From: an uncultured Chloroflexota bacterium
GTDB taxonomy: Bacteria > Chloroflexota > Dehalococcoidia > Lucifugimonadales > CAJWER01
NCBI GenBank assembly: GCA_913030785.1
Contig: CAJWER010000035.1
Coordinates: 1 to 17,514, forward strand
DNA: 17,514 nt
Reading direction: 5' to 3'
A program made the translations under genes and the position numbers. Shown here in pieces: positions 7,053-14,324 of this stretch. Position 1 is the stretch's first letter. The number at the start of each line of letters is the position of its first letter. The notes beneath the pieces are model-generated. The model was not told the origin of the DNA and searched no databases. It saw only the letters and a list, made by a program, of their open reading frames with translations.

Positions 7053-7730
7053 TCACGGGTACATCGCCTTTAGCTTGTCCAGGGTGAAGTCCGGGGAGTT
7101 GCACAGATCGATGATCGTCCGCTCCTTGGCCTCGACCCGTGCGACCGCGGCGGGCATCTCAGAGGCAAGCTCTTTCGGAATCTCTGTCACGCCGTGCTGG
7201 TCCCCAAGGACGAGGTCGCCCGGGTCCACGGTAAGCCCACCGACGGTGATCGGCACGTTGACGTTGACGATGTGTATGTTGGCGTGGGACACCAGAACGG
7301 CGGCGGCGAAGGCGTTGAACCCCTTGTCATGCATCTCGTCTAGGTCGCGGACACCCCCATCTGTGACGGTGCCGACGCATCCCAAGCGTGTGTGGATGTT
7401 GGCTTGCACCTCGCCCCAGAATGAGCCGACAGGGGTCGGAGAGTCAAGGTCGTGCATGACGATTACCCTGGGCGCAGGTATCTTTAGAATCTCGTCGAAC
7501 CACTCAGCCCGTGACACGTTGACGCGGGATGTCCCGGGCTTTTCCGCAGATATGACGGCGGTCACGGCGTAGCCAATCATGCCCCCCATGTCCGGGAAAA
7601 TGCTCCCTATCTCGGGTGACATGAAGCCCTCTTGGCGTGGCCGGACATTGAAGGTCTCAATGGCGTTGGCGACGGCCGGTGTTGGGATGTTCCTAAGGGC
7701 TTCGAGCTGCTTCGCGGTCAATTGCGACAT
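7053..7730 (-). CDS. RraA family protein (HMG aldolase-like)
   Basis: 225 residues. The RraA fold includes 4-hydroxy-4-methyl-2-oxoglutarate / oxaloacetate-processing aldolases and the E. coli RNase E regulator RraA. The conserved metal and substrate loop is visible as SFWGEVQAN (103-111) and GTVTDGGVRDLDE (120-132). Arg128-Asp129 correspond to the catalytic Arg-Asp pair of the aldolases, and GDQHGV (176-181) matches the usual G-D-x-x-G-V. Because the active-site residues are kept and the phylum is probably not one using RNase E/RraA control, a class II aldolase or decarboxylase role is more likely than RNase regulation. The start ATG has GGAGG six bases upstream. It is on the minus strand with an OsmC gene 130 bp upstream, a gap large enough for its own promoter. 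The specific substrate cannot be read from the sequence. Confidence 0.88.
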   Translation of the reverse strand: MSQLTAKQLEALRNIPTPAVANAIETFNVRPRQEGFMSPEIGSIFPDMGGMIGYAVTAVISAEKPGTSRVNVSRAEWFDEILKIPAPRVIVMHDLDSPTPVGSFWGEVQANIHTRLGCVGTVTDGGVRDLDEMHDKGFNAFAAAVLVSHANIHIVNVNVPITVGGLTVDPGDLVLGDQHGVTEIPKELASEMPAAVARVEAKERTIIDLCNSPDFTLDKLKAMYP

Positions 7731-7860
7731 CTAATTCCTCCGTCGGGTTACTCAAAATAAGACCTTGTTCGCCGCCCCGTGCACCAAGACTATCGGCGGT
7801 CGGTTGTCGATGGCTTTGGGTAGTCTGGATCGCACGGCGATCACCGGTATAGCCCGCCCG

Positions 7861-8298
7861 TCAATCGGATTCCTCGATAATACGGAACTCACTGGTGACC
7901 ACGCATCGGCCCCCGAGGGTCGCGCCGATCGAGCAGTAGCTGTTCTCCGAGAGGTCGATGGCGTGTTCGACCCGGTTGCGGTCCAGGCCGCGGCCGCGCA
8001 GGACGTACTGCAGGTGGACCTTGGTCCACGTCCAGGGCGGGTTTGGTTCCTGTGTCCCTGTGACCTTGATATCGATGGCCGAAACGTCCTGTCGTTGTTT
8101 GCGCAGGATGCCCACCACGTCGATGCCCGAGCAGCCGGCCAGGCTGGTAAGCATCATTTCGCCAGGTTTGGACCCTTCATACTCGTTGCCGTCTTCCTCC
8201 GGCGCGTTCACCGTGAGTGTGTGCCCATAGGCATCGGTCGAGGTAAATTTCAACCCGCCTTTCCACTCGAGGTCAACCGTGGAACTGCTGCCTGCCAT
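7861..8298 (-). CDS. OsmC family peroxidase-like protein
   Basis: 145 residues, the normal size for OsmC/Ohr proteins, which reduce organic hydroperoxides with a cysteine pair. The first active-site segment is GSKPGEMMLTSLAGCSGID with peroxidatic Cys56; the second is ENSYCSIGATLGG with resolving Cys122. The 'C.GIDVVGIL.K.R' pattern fits the OsmC/YhfA-like branch more than Ohr. In-frame start codons also exist at 8313 (ATG) and 8367. The ATG at 8298 is preferred because the conserved fold starts within 15 residues and GGGGGT lies upstream, but 8313 remains possible. The gene is transcribed away from the reductase gene, with a shared 211-bp upstream region. Confidence 0.9.
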   Translation of the reverse strand: MAGSSSTVDLEWKGGLKFTSTDAYGHTLTVNAPEEDGNEYEGSKPGEMMLTSLAGCSGIDVVGILRKQRQDVSAIDIKVTGTQEPNPPWTWTKVHLQYVLRGRGLDRNRVEHAIDLSENSYCSIGATLGGRCVVTSEFRIIEESD

Positions 8299-8401
8299 GT
8301 CCGTAACCCCCATTCCAGAGCTCAGTGCGCCGCCACCTGGAGCGCTTGGCGATATTAAGACTATCACCTGTAATGTGACGCCGCTAGCACGTCTGCCGCC
8401 C

Positions 8402-8475
8402 TTGACGCTGACAACCGGTTAACTATAATCACGGTACGAAAAATCCCCGGGCCGCGTCGGGACCCGGATGGGTCC
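8402..8475 (+). promoter_or_regulatory. sigma70-type promoter and leader hairpin
   Basis: TTGACG at 8402-8407 and TATAAT at 8424-8429, spaced 16 bp, give the best promoter in the window, reading into the reductase gene. Transcription would begin near 8436 and leave a leader of about 75 bases. In the leader GGACCC (8460-8465) and GGGTCC (8470-8475) form a perfect 6-bp stem with loop GGAT. The stem does not cover the Shine-Dalgarno (AAAGGAG), so a switch is not evident. Confidence 0.7.
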
Positions 8476-8509
8476 AAGAGCAGCGTGCAACGCTTGAAAG
8501 GAGACAGAC

Positions 8510-9406
8510 ATGGCTGACAAGAATGTAGGGTTCATAGGGCTGGGAATCATGGGCCGACCCATGGCCAAGAACCTGTTGAAGGCAGGGTACGCCGTTACCG
8601 TGTTTGACGTCGTAGGCTCCGCGGTGGAGGAGCTTGTCACAGAGGGAGCTCAGTCGGTGTCTTCGTCCAGAGAAGTGGCCGAGGCCACCCCGGTGATAAT
8701 CACCATGGTGCCCGACTCTGCCGACTCCGAGGCGGCGATCATGGGGCCCGGTGGCGTCCTGGAAGGTGCGTCGGCCGGTGACACAGTAGTCGATATGAGT
8801 TCTATCGCTCCCAGCAGCTCCAAGAAGATCGCGGCGGCATGCGAGAAGCAGGGGGTCAACTTCCTCGACGCCCCTGTATCTGGCGGCGAGCCGAAGGCTA
8901 TCGATGGCACGCTGGCCATCATGGTGGGCGGCAAGCAGGACATCTTCGACAGTCAATCAGATATGTTCGATGTCCTCGGCGGCAGCATCGTGCTGTGTGG
9001 GGACTACGGCGCCGGCAATACCACGAAGCTGGCCAACCAGATAATCGTCGCGGCAAACATCGAGGCTGTGGCCGAGGCCCTGGTGCTTGCCAAGAAGGCA
9101 GGGCTCGACCCCAACACCGTCTATCAGGCCATCAGAGGCGGGCTCGCCGGGAGCACGGTCATGGATGCCAAGGCGCCGATGATGATAGAGGGCAACTTCG
9201 CACCAGGCTTCCGCATCCGTCTACACCAGAAGGATCTTCATAACGCCATCCTAACGGGCAAGGAGCTTGGCGTGCCACTGCCGGTGACGTCTGCGATACA
9301 GCAGATGCTCGGCTCACTCATGAACGCGGGGAAGGCCGATGCTGACCACGCAGCCATCGCCCATTTCATCGAGGACATGGCCGGGGTTACTATCAGCGGC
9401 AGGTAG
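8510..9406 (+). CDS. garR: 2-hydroxy-3-oxopropionate reductase (tartronate semialdehyde reductase)
   Basis: 298-residue beta-hydroxyacid dehydrogenase that interconverts tartronate semialdehyde and D-glycerate, a step in glyoxylate/glucarate breakdown. The N-terminal Rossmann fold has FIGLGIMG (Gly10, Gly12, Gly15). The substrate loop is DAPVSGGEPKAIDGTL (120-135) and the catalytic lysine is Lys173 in GNTTKLANQ. Lys241-Asp242 and the long stretch VYQAIRGGLAGSTVMDAKAP are nearly those of E. coli GarR. Position 33 at the end of the second strand is Asp (TVFDVV), which usually favours NAD(H) over NADP(H). The start ATG has AAAGGAG seven bases upstream. A strong promoter precedes it and a beta-propeller gene follows 39 bp later, probably co-transcribed. 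A related 3-hydroxyacid substrate cannot be excluded. Confidence 0.9.
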   Translation: MADKNVGFIGLGIMGRPMAKNLLKAGYAVTVFDVVGSAVEELVTEGAQSVSSSREVAEATPVIITMVPDSADSEAAIMGPGGVLEGASAGDTVVDMSSIAPSSSKKIAAACEKQGVNFLDAPVSGGEPKAIDGTLAIMVGGKQDIFDSQSDMFDVLGGSIVLCGDYGAGNTTKLANQIIVAANIEAVAEALVLAKKAGLDPNTVYQAIRGGLAGSTVMDAKAPMMIEGNFAPGFRIRLHQKDLHNAILTGKELGVPLPVTSAIQQMLGSLMNAGKADADHAAIAHFIEDMAGVTISGR

Positions 9407-9445
9407 GTAGGCGCCCCGGTAGCTCAGGGCCGTGGAAGATATGCC

Positions 9446-10108
9446 TTGACCGAGATCATCGATCGATGGGTGACGCCCGGACCGCAGCCCAACGGGCTGC
9501 AGGCGACACCCACAGGGCTATGGCTGATCGATCAGTGCGACAACCATCTGTATAAGCTGGACTACGCCGACGGGTCCGTCATAGAGCGCCTGCAGACCGA
9601 CACAGACCGACCCAGCGGCGTCACCGAGGGAGACGGAAATGTGTGGGTCGCCTCGACGTACAGCTCCCGCCTGCACAAGCTCGACGCCGACGGCGCAACC
9701 CTGGCGCACTATGACACTCCCGGCAAGGGAGTCGTTGGGTTCGGCAATCGGGACGCATCTGACGTCACAGGTGCCCACGGCATGGAGTGGGTTGACGACG
9801 ACAACATGTGGATAGCGGTGCCGCCTGCGCGAAAGCTATACCTGATCGATCCCTCGACCACGGAGGTCCGGCGCTCGATTCCGACACCGGGCGACCGGCC
9901 CCACGGCATTTTCCTCGATGGCGATGACCTTTGGTGCGCCGACACCCAGATGGCGAAGGTGCACCGTCTGGACCCGGGGACAGGCGAAGTGCGTCAGGAG
10001 ATCGATGTGCCGGAGCCCGAGGTCCACGGCATGACGCTTCACGATGGCGACATCTGGTTCTGCTGTGCCGAGACCCGTCGCGTATGCGCAATAGCTCTCC
10101 ACGCCTGA
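9446..10108 (+). CDS. Small beta-propeller protein (SMP-30/Vgb-like)
   Basis: 220 residues made of about five propeller-type repeats of roughly 40 residues. Examples are RPSGVTEGDGNVWVAST...LHKLDADG, AHGMEWVDDDNMWIAV...LYLIDPST, RPHGIFLDGDDLWCADT...VHRLDPGTG and VHGMTLHDGDIWFCCAET. The recurrent H-G followed by 'D.W.A/C' is the signature of NHL/SMP-30 and virginiamycin-B-lyase-like proteins. There is no signal peptide, so it is probably cytoplasmic. The start is TTG with GGAAG seven bases upstream; the ATG at 9441 is out of frame. It lies 39 bp after the reductase gene on the same strand and so may act on a related hydroxyacid or lactone, but no catalytic residue set can be assigned by eye. 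Confidence 0.82.
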   Translation: MTEIIDRWVTPGPQPNGLQATPTGLWLIDQCDNHLYKLDYADGSVIERLQTDTDRPSGVTEGDGNVWVASTYSSRLHKLDADGATLAHYDTPGKGVVGFGNRDASDVTGAHGMEWVDDDNMWIAVPPARKLYLIDPSTTEVRRSIPTPGDRPHGIFLDGDDLWCADTQMAKVHRLDPGTGEVRQEIDVPEPEVHGMTLHDGDIWFCCAETRRVCAIALHA

Positions 10109-10174
10109 AGATCGTATCATGGCCGTTGCGGTGGGCATCAAAAAGGTAGCGCGAGGCCCTGGAGGGAAAATTTC

Positions 10175-10623
10175 TTGGCTACAGACCACGGCGACCATGT
10201 CTCCATCGAGCCCAAGCACATTGCGAGATACCAGCACCTGCCCCATAAACACATACAGTGCCTGCTGGCGCCCGCAAAAGAGTTGCTGCACGATACCAAC
10301 GACGTCATCGTTTCCGCAGGGGAGCCTAGGATGGCGTATATGTGCTGATGGAGGGTAACGCCTGAATCGTCTATGTTACTGGCGCCGCAACTGCCGTTGT
10401 AGGTCTCATGCGAACAGGGGAGCTGTTCGGGCTGGCCCCGGCCCTCGACGGTGCGCCTTACAAGGCTCAGCTCGAGGCCATGACCCCGACCAGGACATTG
10501 TTTGTCTCTCGACCGGACTTCATCCAGGAGATGGAGACCCACCTCGAAGTAGCGACTGAGCTTCTGCTCCAGCTCGCTGGCTTTGTCCGCAATGTCGAGG
10601 ACTGGCTCCAGGACAGGATCTAG
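10175..10623 (+). pseudogene. Broken cyclic-nucleotide-binding domain (Crp/Fnr-type) gene
   Basis: Read across two frames this gives a cNMP-binding domain of about 149 residues. The first half starts at TTG 10175 (GGAGGG eight bases upstream) and runs to a TGA at 10346: ARYQHLPHKHIQCLLAPAKE, then HDTNDVIVSAGEPRMAY. The second half lies in the next frame from about 10339: VYVLMEGN, stop, IVYVTGAATAVVGLMRTGEL, FGLAPALDG, and a terminal helix ending VEDWLQDRI. The order (roll, 'G..I...GEP..', 'YVL.EG', 'GELFGL.PALDG', helix) is that of Crp/Fnr sensors. Two lesions are visible: a one-base frameshift near 10330-10345, and a TGA at 10363 where an Arg codon (CGA) would fit. No DNA-binding domain follows, so even intact it was a stand-alone sensor domain. 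An alternative is sequencing error, but two independent lesions favour decay. Confidence 0.72.
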
Positions 10624-10652
10624 ACCCGCAGAATCTAGCCCCCCTCCACACC

Positions 10653-10702
10653 TTGACAAGGCAGACCAGGCCCTTGACAATTCGTACGCTTGTTCTTATT
10701 TG
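10653..10702 (+). promoter_or_regulatory. Tandem TTGACA promoters for the ImmA-like gene
   Basis: TTGACA occurs at 10653-10658 and again at 10674-10679. The first is 17 bp from GACAAT (10676-10681), which overlaps the second -35. The second is 17 bp from TTATTT (10697-10702), a weak -10. Either could drive the gene starting at 10712; the overlap means both cannot be occupied at once. Confidence 0.45.
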
Positions 10703-10711
10703 AGGGGAGCA

Positions 10712-11122
10712 ATGCGTGCACGGGAAGTGTCCGCAGCGCTGTGGGATCAATATGGCCTGGACCTGCCCGTGGACCTGAAGGGGCTTGCCGAAGCCCTCGG
10801 CATCGAGGTTGTTTCCTTCCCCTTCAACGGCAGGATACGCGAGATCATCATTGGGCGGACAATCGGCGTGCGGCGAGGCGTGTCGCGGCGGTGGTTTCGA
10901 TGGTACGTCGCCCACGCTATCGGCCACCACCAGATGCACGTCGGGACCAGCTTTTACTTGCAGGGCTGGCAGTGGGTCGCGCAGGTAAAGGCGGAGCGTC
11001 AGACAGAGGACTTCGTGACGTGCCTCCTCTCCGGCCCGGACGGATTACACAGCACGGTTGCGGAAATGGCTATCCCCGAGGAGAAGTTGCTGGTAGTGAA
11101 AAGGGCGCTCCAAGATTCGTAG
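10712..11122 (+). CDS. ImmA/IrrE-like protein lacking the catalytic Glu
   Basis: 136 residues. It resembles DUF955 / ImmA-IrrE proteins, which are metallopeptidases that often cleave repressors to relieve regulation. The family features are a short N-terminal helix pair (VSAALWDQYGL...LKGLAEALGIEVV), the zinc helix WYVAHAIGHHQMH (64-76), and the second helix KAERQTEDFVTCLLSG (93-108) carrying Glu95 and Glu99. The metal-binding histidines 68 and 72 are present, but the HExxH glutamate is Ala69 (HAIGH), so ordinary peptidase chemistry is not expected. A metal-binding or protein-binding role is possible. The ATG at 10712 is chosen for its strong GAGGGGAG and for starting at the conserved region; frames reaching upstream overlap the promoter. 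It lies 88 bp after the broken cNMP-domain gene, and no partner repressor gene is adjacent. Confidence 0.72.
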   Translation: MRAREVSAALWDQYGLDLPVDLKGLAEALGIEVVSFPFNGRIREIIIGRTIGVRRGVSRRWFRWYVAHAIGHHQMHVGTSFYLQGWQWVAQVKAERQTEDFVTCLLSGPDGLHSTVAEMAIPEEKLLVVKRALQDS

Positions 11123-11165
11123 TGCGCCCGTCTCCACACCCCTGTGATGGGACGAGCTGGAAGAT

Positions 11166-11288
11166 GTGTATCCGACCCAGTTCACCATCGAGTCCGTGCC
11201 GGACCGTATGGAAAAGCTGGGCGACCTTTGGGCAGGCATTTTGGACGTGAAGCACGATCTGGGCCGGCTGCTGGGGACCGAGAGCTAG
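11166..11288 (+). CDS. Possible micro-ORF, helical, 40 residues
   Basis: From a GTG at 11166 the frame reads VYPTQFTIESVPDRMEKLGD then LWAGILDVKHDLGRLLGTES. This is an amphipathic, protein-like sequence with good third-position GC. Upstream the frame is closed by a TGA at 11145. Other starts are GTG at 11196 and ATG at 11208; none has a good Shine-Dalgarno. The TAG stop (11286-11288) interlocks with the TAG of the convergent hydrolase gene on the minus strand in a CTAG palindrome. It could be a small gene downstream of the ImmA-like gene or the tail of a decayed gene. Confidence 0.3.
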   Translation: MYPTQFTIESVPDRMEKLGDLWAGILDVKHDLGRLLGTES

Positions 11289-12088
11289 TTCTGGGCGTGG
11301 CCCAGCATCCACTCCAGGGTGATGGTGTTGAACTCGTCGGGGTGCTCGACGTTGTGCAGGTGTCCTCCCCCGGCGAACTCCACCAGCCGCGCACCGGGTA
11401 TCGCCTCGGCTACTGCGCGACCGTACATCGGTGGGATGGCGGTGTCGAAGCTGCCGACAGTCACCAGGGTTGGGGCGGTGATAGCCCCGAGCCGGTCCAG
11501 TGAATCGTGCCCAAGGTTGGCCCGGTACTGCTGCACCAGAACCTCAGGCGAGGGCGCAGCCCTCAGGATTGACTCGATGCGGCGCTCGACCTTCTCGGGC
11601 GAGCGGTCCATGTACTCCGGGGTCAGGAACCACAACACGTTGATATTGTAAAAATCCCTGAGCTCCATCTTCTCGATGAGGGCAATCTGGGCCCTGAACT
11701 TTCGTGCGGCATATCCGTCGCCCCGGCCCCAAGTGCCGTGAAGCTGCAGCGTCTCGACTAGCTCCGGTCGGGCCAGTGTCATCTCCTGGGCAATGCATGA
11801 GCCGAGGGACAGGCCGGAGATGTGTACGCTAGCAATCCCCAGACCATCCAGGAGACCGGCTGCGTCCTCGGCCATGGCCTTCACCGACAGGTCACCAGGA
11901 GGGGCCGTTGACTTGCCCGCCCCTCGGTTGTCGAAGAGGATGCATTCGAAGTGGGGTGAGTAGGCCCTGATCTGGCGCTGCCAGGCTGTGTGGTCGAGGC
12001 CAGTGCCCATAATCAGCAGCAGCGGCGGACCCGCTCCAACGCGCTTGTAGTACAACTCAGCCCCTGAGGGCACAGTCACATGTGGCAT
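11285..12088 (-). CDS. Alpha/beta hydrolase
   Basis: 267 residues with a complete catalytic triad: nucleophile Ser94 in GLSLGS, acid Asp215 in VGSFDTAIPP, and His243 in GGGHLHNVEHP. The oxyanion-hole loop is LLLIMGTGLDHTAW (23-36) and the 'FDNRGAGKS' strand-turn (52-60) is canonical. Overall style is that of 3-oxoadipate enol-lactonase / esterase-like hydrolases. The substrate cannot be assigned; the neighbouring beta-glucosidase may suggest a plant- or glycoside-derived ester, which is inference only. No signal peptide, so cytoplasmic. The ATG has AAGGGA upstream and lies 10 bp after the beta-glucosidase stop, so it is third in a tight operon. Its stop overlaps that of a possible micro-ORF on the other strand. 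Confidence 0.9.
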   Translation of the reverse strand: MPHVTVPSGAELYYKRVGAGPPLLLIMGTGLDHTAWQRQIRAYSPHFECILFDNRGAGKSTAPPGDLSVKAMAEDAAGLLDGLGIASVHISGLSLGSCIAQEMTLARPELVETLQLHGTWGRGDGYAARKFRAQIALIEKMELRDFYNINVLWFLTPEYMDRSPEKVERRIESILRAAPSPEVLVQQYRANLGHDSLDRLGAITAPTLVTVGSFDTAIPPMYGRAVAEAIPGARLVEFAGGGHLHNVEHPDEFNTITLEWMLGHAQN

Positions 12089-12098
12089 CGGGTTCCCT

Positions 12099-13442
12099 TC
12101 AAGCGTCGGTCACGCCGTTGCGACTGATAGCGTCTGCGTACCATTGCCCGGATCTCTTGACCGTTCGCTTCTGTGTTGTGTAGTCCACGTTGGTTATGCC
12201 AAAGCGTACATCATACCCGTATGCCCACTCGAAGTTGTCCATGAGCGTCCACAGGAAATAGCCCTGGAGATTGGCGCCGTCGGAGATGGCGCGGTGTGCT
12301 GCGGCGAGATGGGCGCGGATGTAGTCGAGTCGGGCATCGTCCGCCACCACACCGTCTGAGTCCGGGTAGTCGTCGAAGGCCGCGCCGTTTTCAGTGATGA
12401 ACATCTTAGGATTGCCGTACTCGGTCTGCACGGACCGCAGCGCATCGTAGAGCCCTTCAGGGCTGATCTGCCAGCCGAGGTCCGTGTGTGGGGCCGGCTG
12501 GCGCACCACTTCGGAGTGGAGTGCGCCCTGTCCCGCCTTATGGGCGACAACTTGTGGGAAGTAGTAGTTCACGCCCAGGAAGTCGATGGGCGTGCTAATC
12601 TCGTCCAGGTCGCCGGGGCCAATATTCGGCCAGGCTTCGCCGAACCAGTCCAGGGCCTCGGCTGGATACTCGCCTTTGAATATCGGGTCCATGAATAGGC
12701 GATTGTAGTAGGCGTCGGTCCGAATTGCGCAGGCGCGGTCCTCTTCAGAGTTGGTGGCGGCGTGCTGGGGATGCAGGTTCAGTGCGATGCCGATCTCGCC
12801 GTCTGCACCTGACGCCCTGAAGGCTCGCACCGCCCGTCCGTGGGCGACGAGTTGGTTGTGGGCCACCCTGAGGGCCGCCCAAATGTCGCGCATCCCTGGG
12901 GCGTGCTGGCCGAATACGTGCCCCCGGTCCATGACTACGCTGGGCTCGTTGAGTGTGATCCAGTTGTTGACCCTGTCGCTGAGGCGCGTGAACATGATGG
13001 ATGCATATTCGGTGAACCAATCCGCCATCGCGGGATTGGTCCAGCCACCCATATCCTGCAGATCGCTGGGCAGGTCCCAGTGGTACAGCGTGACGTATGG
13101 GGTAATTCCGGCTTCGAGGAGGGCTTCGACGAGGCGGTCGTAGAAGTCGAGACCCGCCTCGTTGATGCGTCCCCTGCCCTCAGGCAGCACCCGCGTCCAT
13201 GCGGTGGACATACGATAGCCCTGGATGCCAAGGCTCTTCATCAGCGCGATGTCCTCCGGGTACCGGCGATAGTGTTCGCAGGCCAGATCCCCGTTGTGCC
13301 CACCGCGGATGTTGCCGGGTGTGTGGGAGAAGCGGTGCCAGATAGACGGGCCCGCGCCGTCCGCCAATGGGTATCCCTCGATTTGGTAGGACGCGGTGGC
13401 GGTCCCCCACACGAAGTTTTTTGGAAATGTGAGTAGTGTCAT
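12099..13442 (-). CDS. GH1 family beta-glucosidase
   Basis: 447 residues, the standard length for bacterial glycoside hydrolase family 1, which removes beta-linked glucose (or galactose/fucose) by a retaining mechanism. The N-terminal signature is FVWGTATASYQIEG (10-23). The acid/base is Glu166 in TLNEP and the nucleophile Glu351 in ITENG. The aglycone and sugar-binding motifs YHWDLPSDLQ (120-129), FLGVNYY (288-294) and WTLMDNFEWAYGY (398-410) are all present. No signal peptide, so it acts on imported oligosaccharides or glycosides. The start ATG has only a weak Shine-Dalgarno and follows the DUF2461 gene by 6 bp, indicating one transcript and likely translational coupling. Specificity among beta-glycosides cannot be told from sequence. 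No transporter gene lies next to it in this window. Confidence 0.96.
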   Translation of the reverse strand: MTLLTFPKNFVWGTATASYQIEGYPLADGAGPSIWHRFSHTPGNIRGGHNGDLACEHYRRYPEDIALMKSLGIQGYRMSTAWTRVLPEGRGRINEAGLDFYDRLVEALLEAGITPYVTLYHWDLPSDLQDMGGWTNPAMADWFTEYASIMFTRLSDRVNNWITLNEPSVVMDRGHVFGQHAPGMRDIWAALRVAHNQLVAHGRAVRAFRASGADGEIGIALNLHPQHAATNSEEDRACAIRTDAYYNRLFMDPIFKGEYPAEALDWFGEAWPNIGPGDLDEISTPIDFLGVNYYFPQVVAHKAGQGALHSEVVRQPAPHTDLGWQISPEGLYDALRSVQTEYGNPKMFITENGAAFDDYPDSDGVVADDARLDYIRAHLAAAHRAISDGANLQGYFLWTLMDNFEWAYGYDVRFGITNVDYTTQKRTVKRSGQWYADAISRNGVTDA

Positions 13443-13448
13443 TTGGCT

Positions 13449-14138
13449 TTACCAGGGTAGCCCGACGGCGGTTGTCAGGAACTCGGTGAAGGGGCCTGTG
13501 GTGCGGCAGCCCTCGGTGAACACATCAATAAAGTCGGGGGCGCACGCCTCGTCCTCGGTATAAGAGGTCGAGGCGATGTGGCTCTTGCGTTTCAGGTGCT
13601 CGATGAGGGGGTGGTCCGGGTCATAGCCCTTGGGCGCCCTTTTCAAAGAGTCGCCTCCGACCTCAAACTGCGCGCTGAAGCCCTTGTCGGCCAGGAGGCG
13701 CTCCCACTTCACCGGGTTCGCGACCATCGCCCCGCGTATCTTTCCCAGTGTCTCCGAGTCCGGCTGCCAGATACCGACCCCCGCGAAGGAACCCCCAGGT
13801 TCCAGGTGCATGTAGAAGCCGGGGCCATGGACCTCCTTGCCGACCTCGTGGCGAAAGTGGACACCGACGTTGGTCTTGTACGGGCTCTTGTCCTTGGAGA
13901 ACCGGATGTCACGGTTGATGCGGAACATCGAGCCTCCGACAGGCCGCGGGTCGGCGACATAGTGCGGGCTGATGGTGTGGAGCCGCTCTGCAAAGTCCGA
14001 CACGAAGGCCAGCATCGGGTCGCGCACGTCCGCGATGTACCGATCGCGATTCGCCTTGAACCATTCGCGGTCGTTGTTGATACCCAGCTCGGCCAGGAAC
14101 TCAAAGAGGGAGCGGGTGAAGTGTGCAGTCTTGGTCAA
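13449..14138 (-). CDS. DUF2461 (TIGR02453) family protein
   Basis: 229 residues, the usual size for this family, whose function is not established. Landmarks: FTRSLFEFLAELGINNDREW then FKANRDRY (7-34), MFRINRDIRFSKDKSPYKTN (71-90), GPGFYMHLEPGGSFAGVGIW (105-124), and the C-terminal FIDVFTEGCRTTGPFTEFL. The start is TTG at 14138 with GAGG eight bases upstream; the conserved region begins five residues later, so no later start is possible. It is first in a three-gene minus-strand set with beta-glucosidase (6 bp gap) and alpha/beta hydrolase (10 bp gap). DUF2461 is a common stand-alone gene, so the grouping may be transcriptional convenience rather than one pathway. It diverges from the dioxygenase gene across a 186-bp gap. 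Confidence 0.92.
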   Translation of the reverse strand: MTKTAHFTRSLFEFLAELGINNDREWFKANRDRYIADVRDPMLAFVSDFAERLHTISPHYVADPRPVGGSMFRINRDIRFSKDKSPYKTNVGVHFRHEVGKEVHGPGFYMHLEPGGSFAGVGIWQPDSETLGKIRGAMVANPVKWERLLADKGFSAQFEVGGDSLKRAPKGYDPDHPLIEHLKRKSHIASTSYTEDEACAPDFIDVFTEGCRTTGPFTEFLTTAVGLPW

Positions 14139-14324
14139 AATAAGAACCTCGTGGATAGTGTGCCCACCGAGGTTATGACAGCGCCGGGCACCCCGTCAAC
14201 GGCTGGCTATAAACACGAGATTCGCCGGCACACCGGGCGATGGTAAGATCGATGTGAAGCCACTCAAAGTGACGACCAGCGACGGCCGGACGCGGCAAGT
14301 TGAGGCGCTCGCAAGGAGAAGCAA

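Noticed and set aside
8460..8475. Leader hairpin before the reductase as a riboswitch
   Set aside because: A single 6-bp stem that does not sequester the Shine-Dalgarno; no known riboswitch core was recognised.
10138..10680. 180-residue minus-strand frame
   Set aside because: It lies antisense to the reconstructed cNMP-binding domain, is rich in Cys/Ser/Trp, and lacks a domain signature; a shadow of the pseudogene.
10690..11250. 186-residue plus-strand frame over the ImmA-like gene
   Set aside because: Arg/Pro-rich translation in a shifted frame; the overlapping frame has the DUF955 motifs and Shine-Dalgarno.
12840..13436. 198-residue plus-strand frame
   Set aside because: Antisense to the GH1 gene, which has both catalytic glutamates in place.
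13578..14246. 222-residue plus-strand frame
   Set aside because: Antisense to the DUF2461 gene; an artefact of GC-rich third positions.
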